Shown: positions 6,028 through 6,115 of the stretch, piece after piece
Numbering within the stretch: position 1 is the first letter of the stretch
How the letters are laid out: every line of letters starts with the position of its first letter
DNA from: JBBSEZ01 sp038239195
GTDB lineage: Bacteria; Planctomycetota; Planctomycetia; Gemmatales; Gemmataceae
Assembly (NCBI GenBank): GCA_038239195.1
Contig: JBBSEZ010000533.1
Span: 1 to 6,115, forward strand
Length of the DNA: 6,115 nucleotides
Reading direction: 5' to 3'
Position numbers and translations under genes: made by a program
Notes under the pieces: model-generated
What the model saw: the letters and a program-made list of their open reading frames with translations, nothing else
Database searches by the model: none
Told to the model about the DNA's origin: nothing

Positions 6028-6115
6028 AGGCATCGGGGCAACCAAGTCCCCCCCGTAACCAGAGTGGGGGGGTGGGTGACATTAACGCACTGGAGATGGT
6101 GGGGTGGGGGGCCCC

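Larger units (their letters stand above)
5902..6115. other. Non-coding 3' region after uup, hairpins and G-rich tract
   Basis: I see no credible gene in these 214 bp. In order they contain a weak 5-bp stem (CCGGC 5925-5929 with GCCGG 5937-5941), a stronger 10-bp stem (5948-5973), an AT-rich TAAAAT (5985-5990), a guanine-rich run (5996-6030), and a C7/G7 pair (6048-6054 with 6066-6072). More G-runs reach to the window end. Open frames on the minus strand here are low-complexity Pro/Ala sequence and are not taken as genes. Confidence 0.7.

Noticed and set aside
1..6115. CRISPR array, tRNA, rRNA or phage/defence island
   Set aside because: No regularly spaced repeats, no cloverleaf or rRNA-like segments, and no defence or phage genes other than the partial Rpn-like tail.

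Overview
The window is a high-GC bacterial chromosome segment with all convincing genes on the + strand. The organism is probably a planctomycete of the Gemmata type. This is an inference from three things: a C-terminal tail typical of the Rpn/PD-(D/E)XK 'transposase-like' families that are very abundant there, a very large secreted glycosidase-like protein of no obvious standard family, and strong GC-rich palindromes between genes. No rRNA or other phylogenetic marker is present to prove it.

Layout. (1) Positions 1-321 hold the 3' end of an Rpn/DUF4351-type gene cut by the window edge. It contains an in-frame 12-bp tandem repeat. (2) A 96-bp gap carries a possible hairpin that would mask the ribosome binding site of the next gene. 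(3) Positions 418-3393 encode a 991-residue exported protein. It has an N-terminal beta-sandwich/carbohydrate-binding-like region, a TIM-barrel-like region with two candidate catalytic glutamates, a glutamine-amidotransferase-like domain like that of GH42 beta-galactosidases, and a C-terminal beta domain. (4) A 229-bp gap (3394-3622) is packed with palindromes: a mirror pair of REP-like hairpins and a separate perfect 16-bp stem. (5) Positions 3623-4108 encode a small four-helix, glycine-zipper membrane protein of unknown function. (6) Its stop codon overlaps, as ATGA, the start of an ABC-F ATPase of the Uup type (4105-5901). (7) The last 214 bp are non-coding and contain a hairpin and a guanine-rich tract with G-quadruplex potential.

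How the genes relate. The membrane protein and Uup form a tightly coupled two-gene operon. The large secreted enzyme is probably a separate transcription unit used for polysaccharide or glycoside breakdown. The Rpn-like fragment and the palindromic repeats are signs of genome plasticity rather than part of one pathway. I do not see a clear new multi-gene system. The most unusual items are the divergent secreted glycosidase-like protein, the cluster of palindromes, and the glycine-zipper membrane protein coupled to uup.
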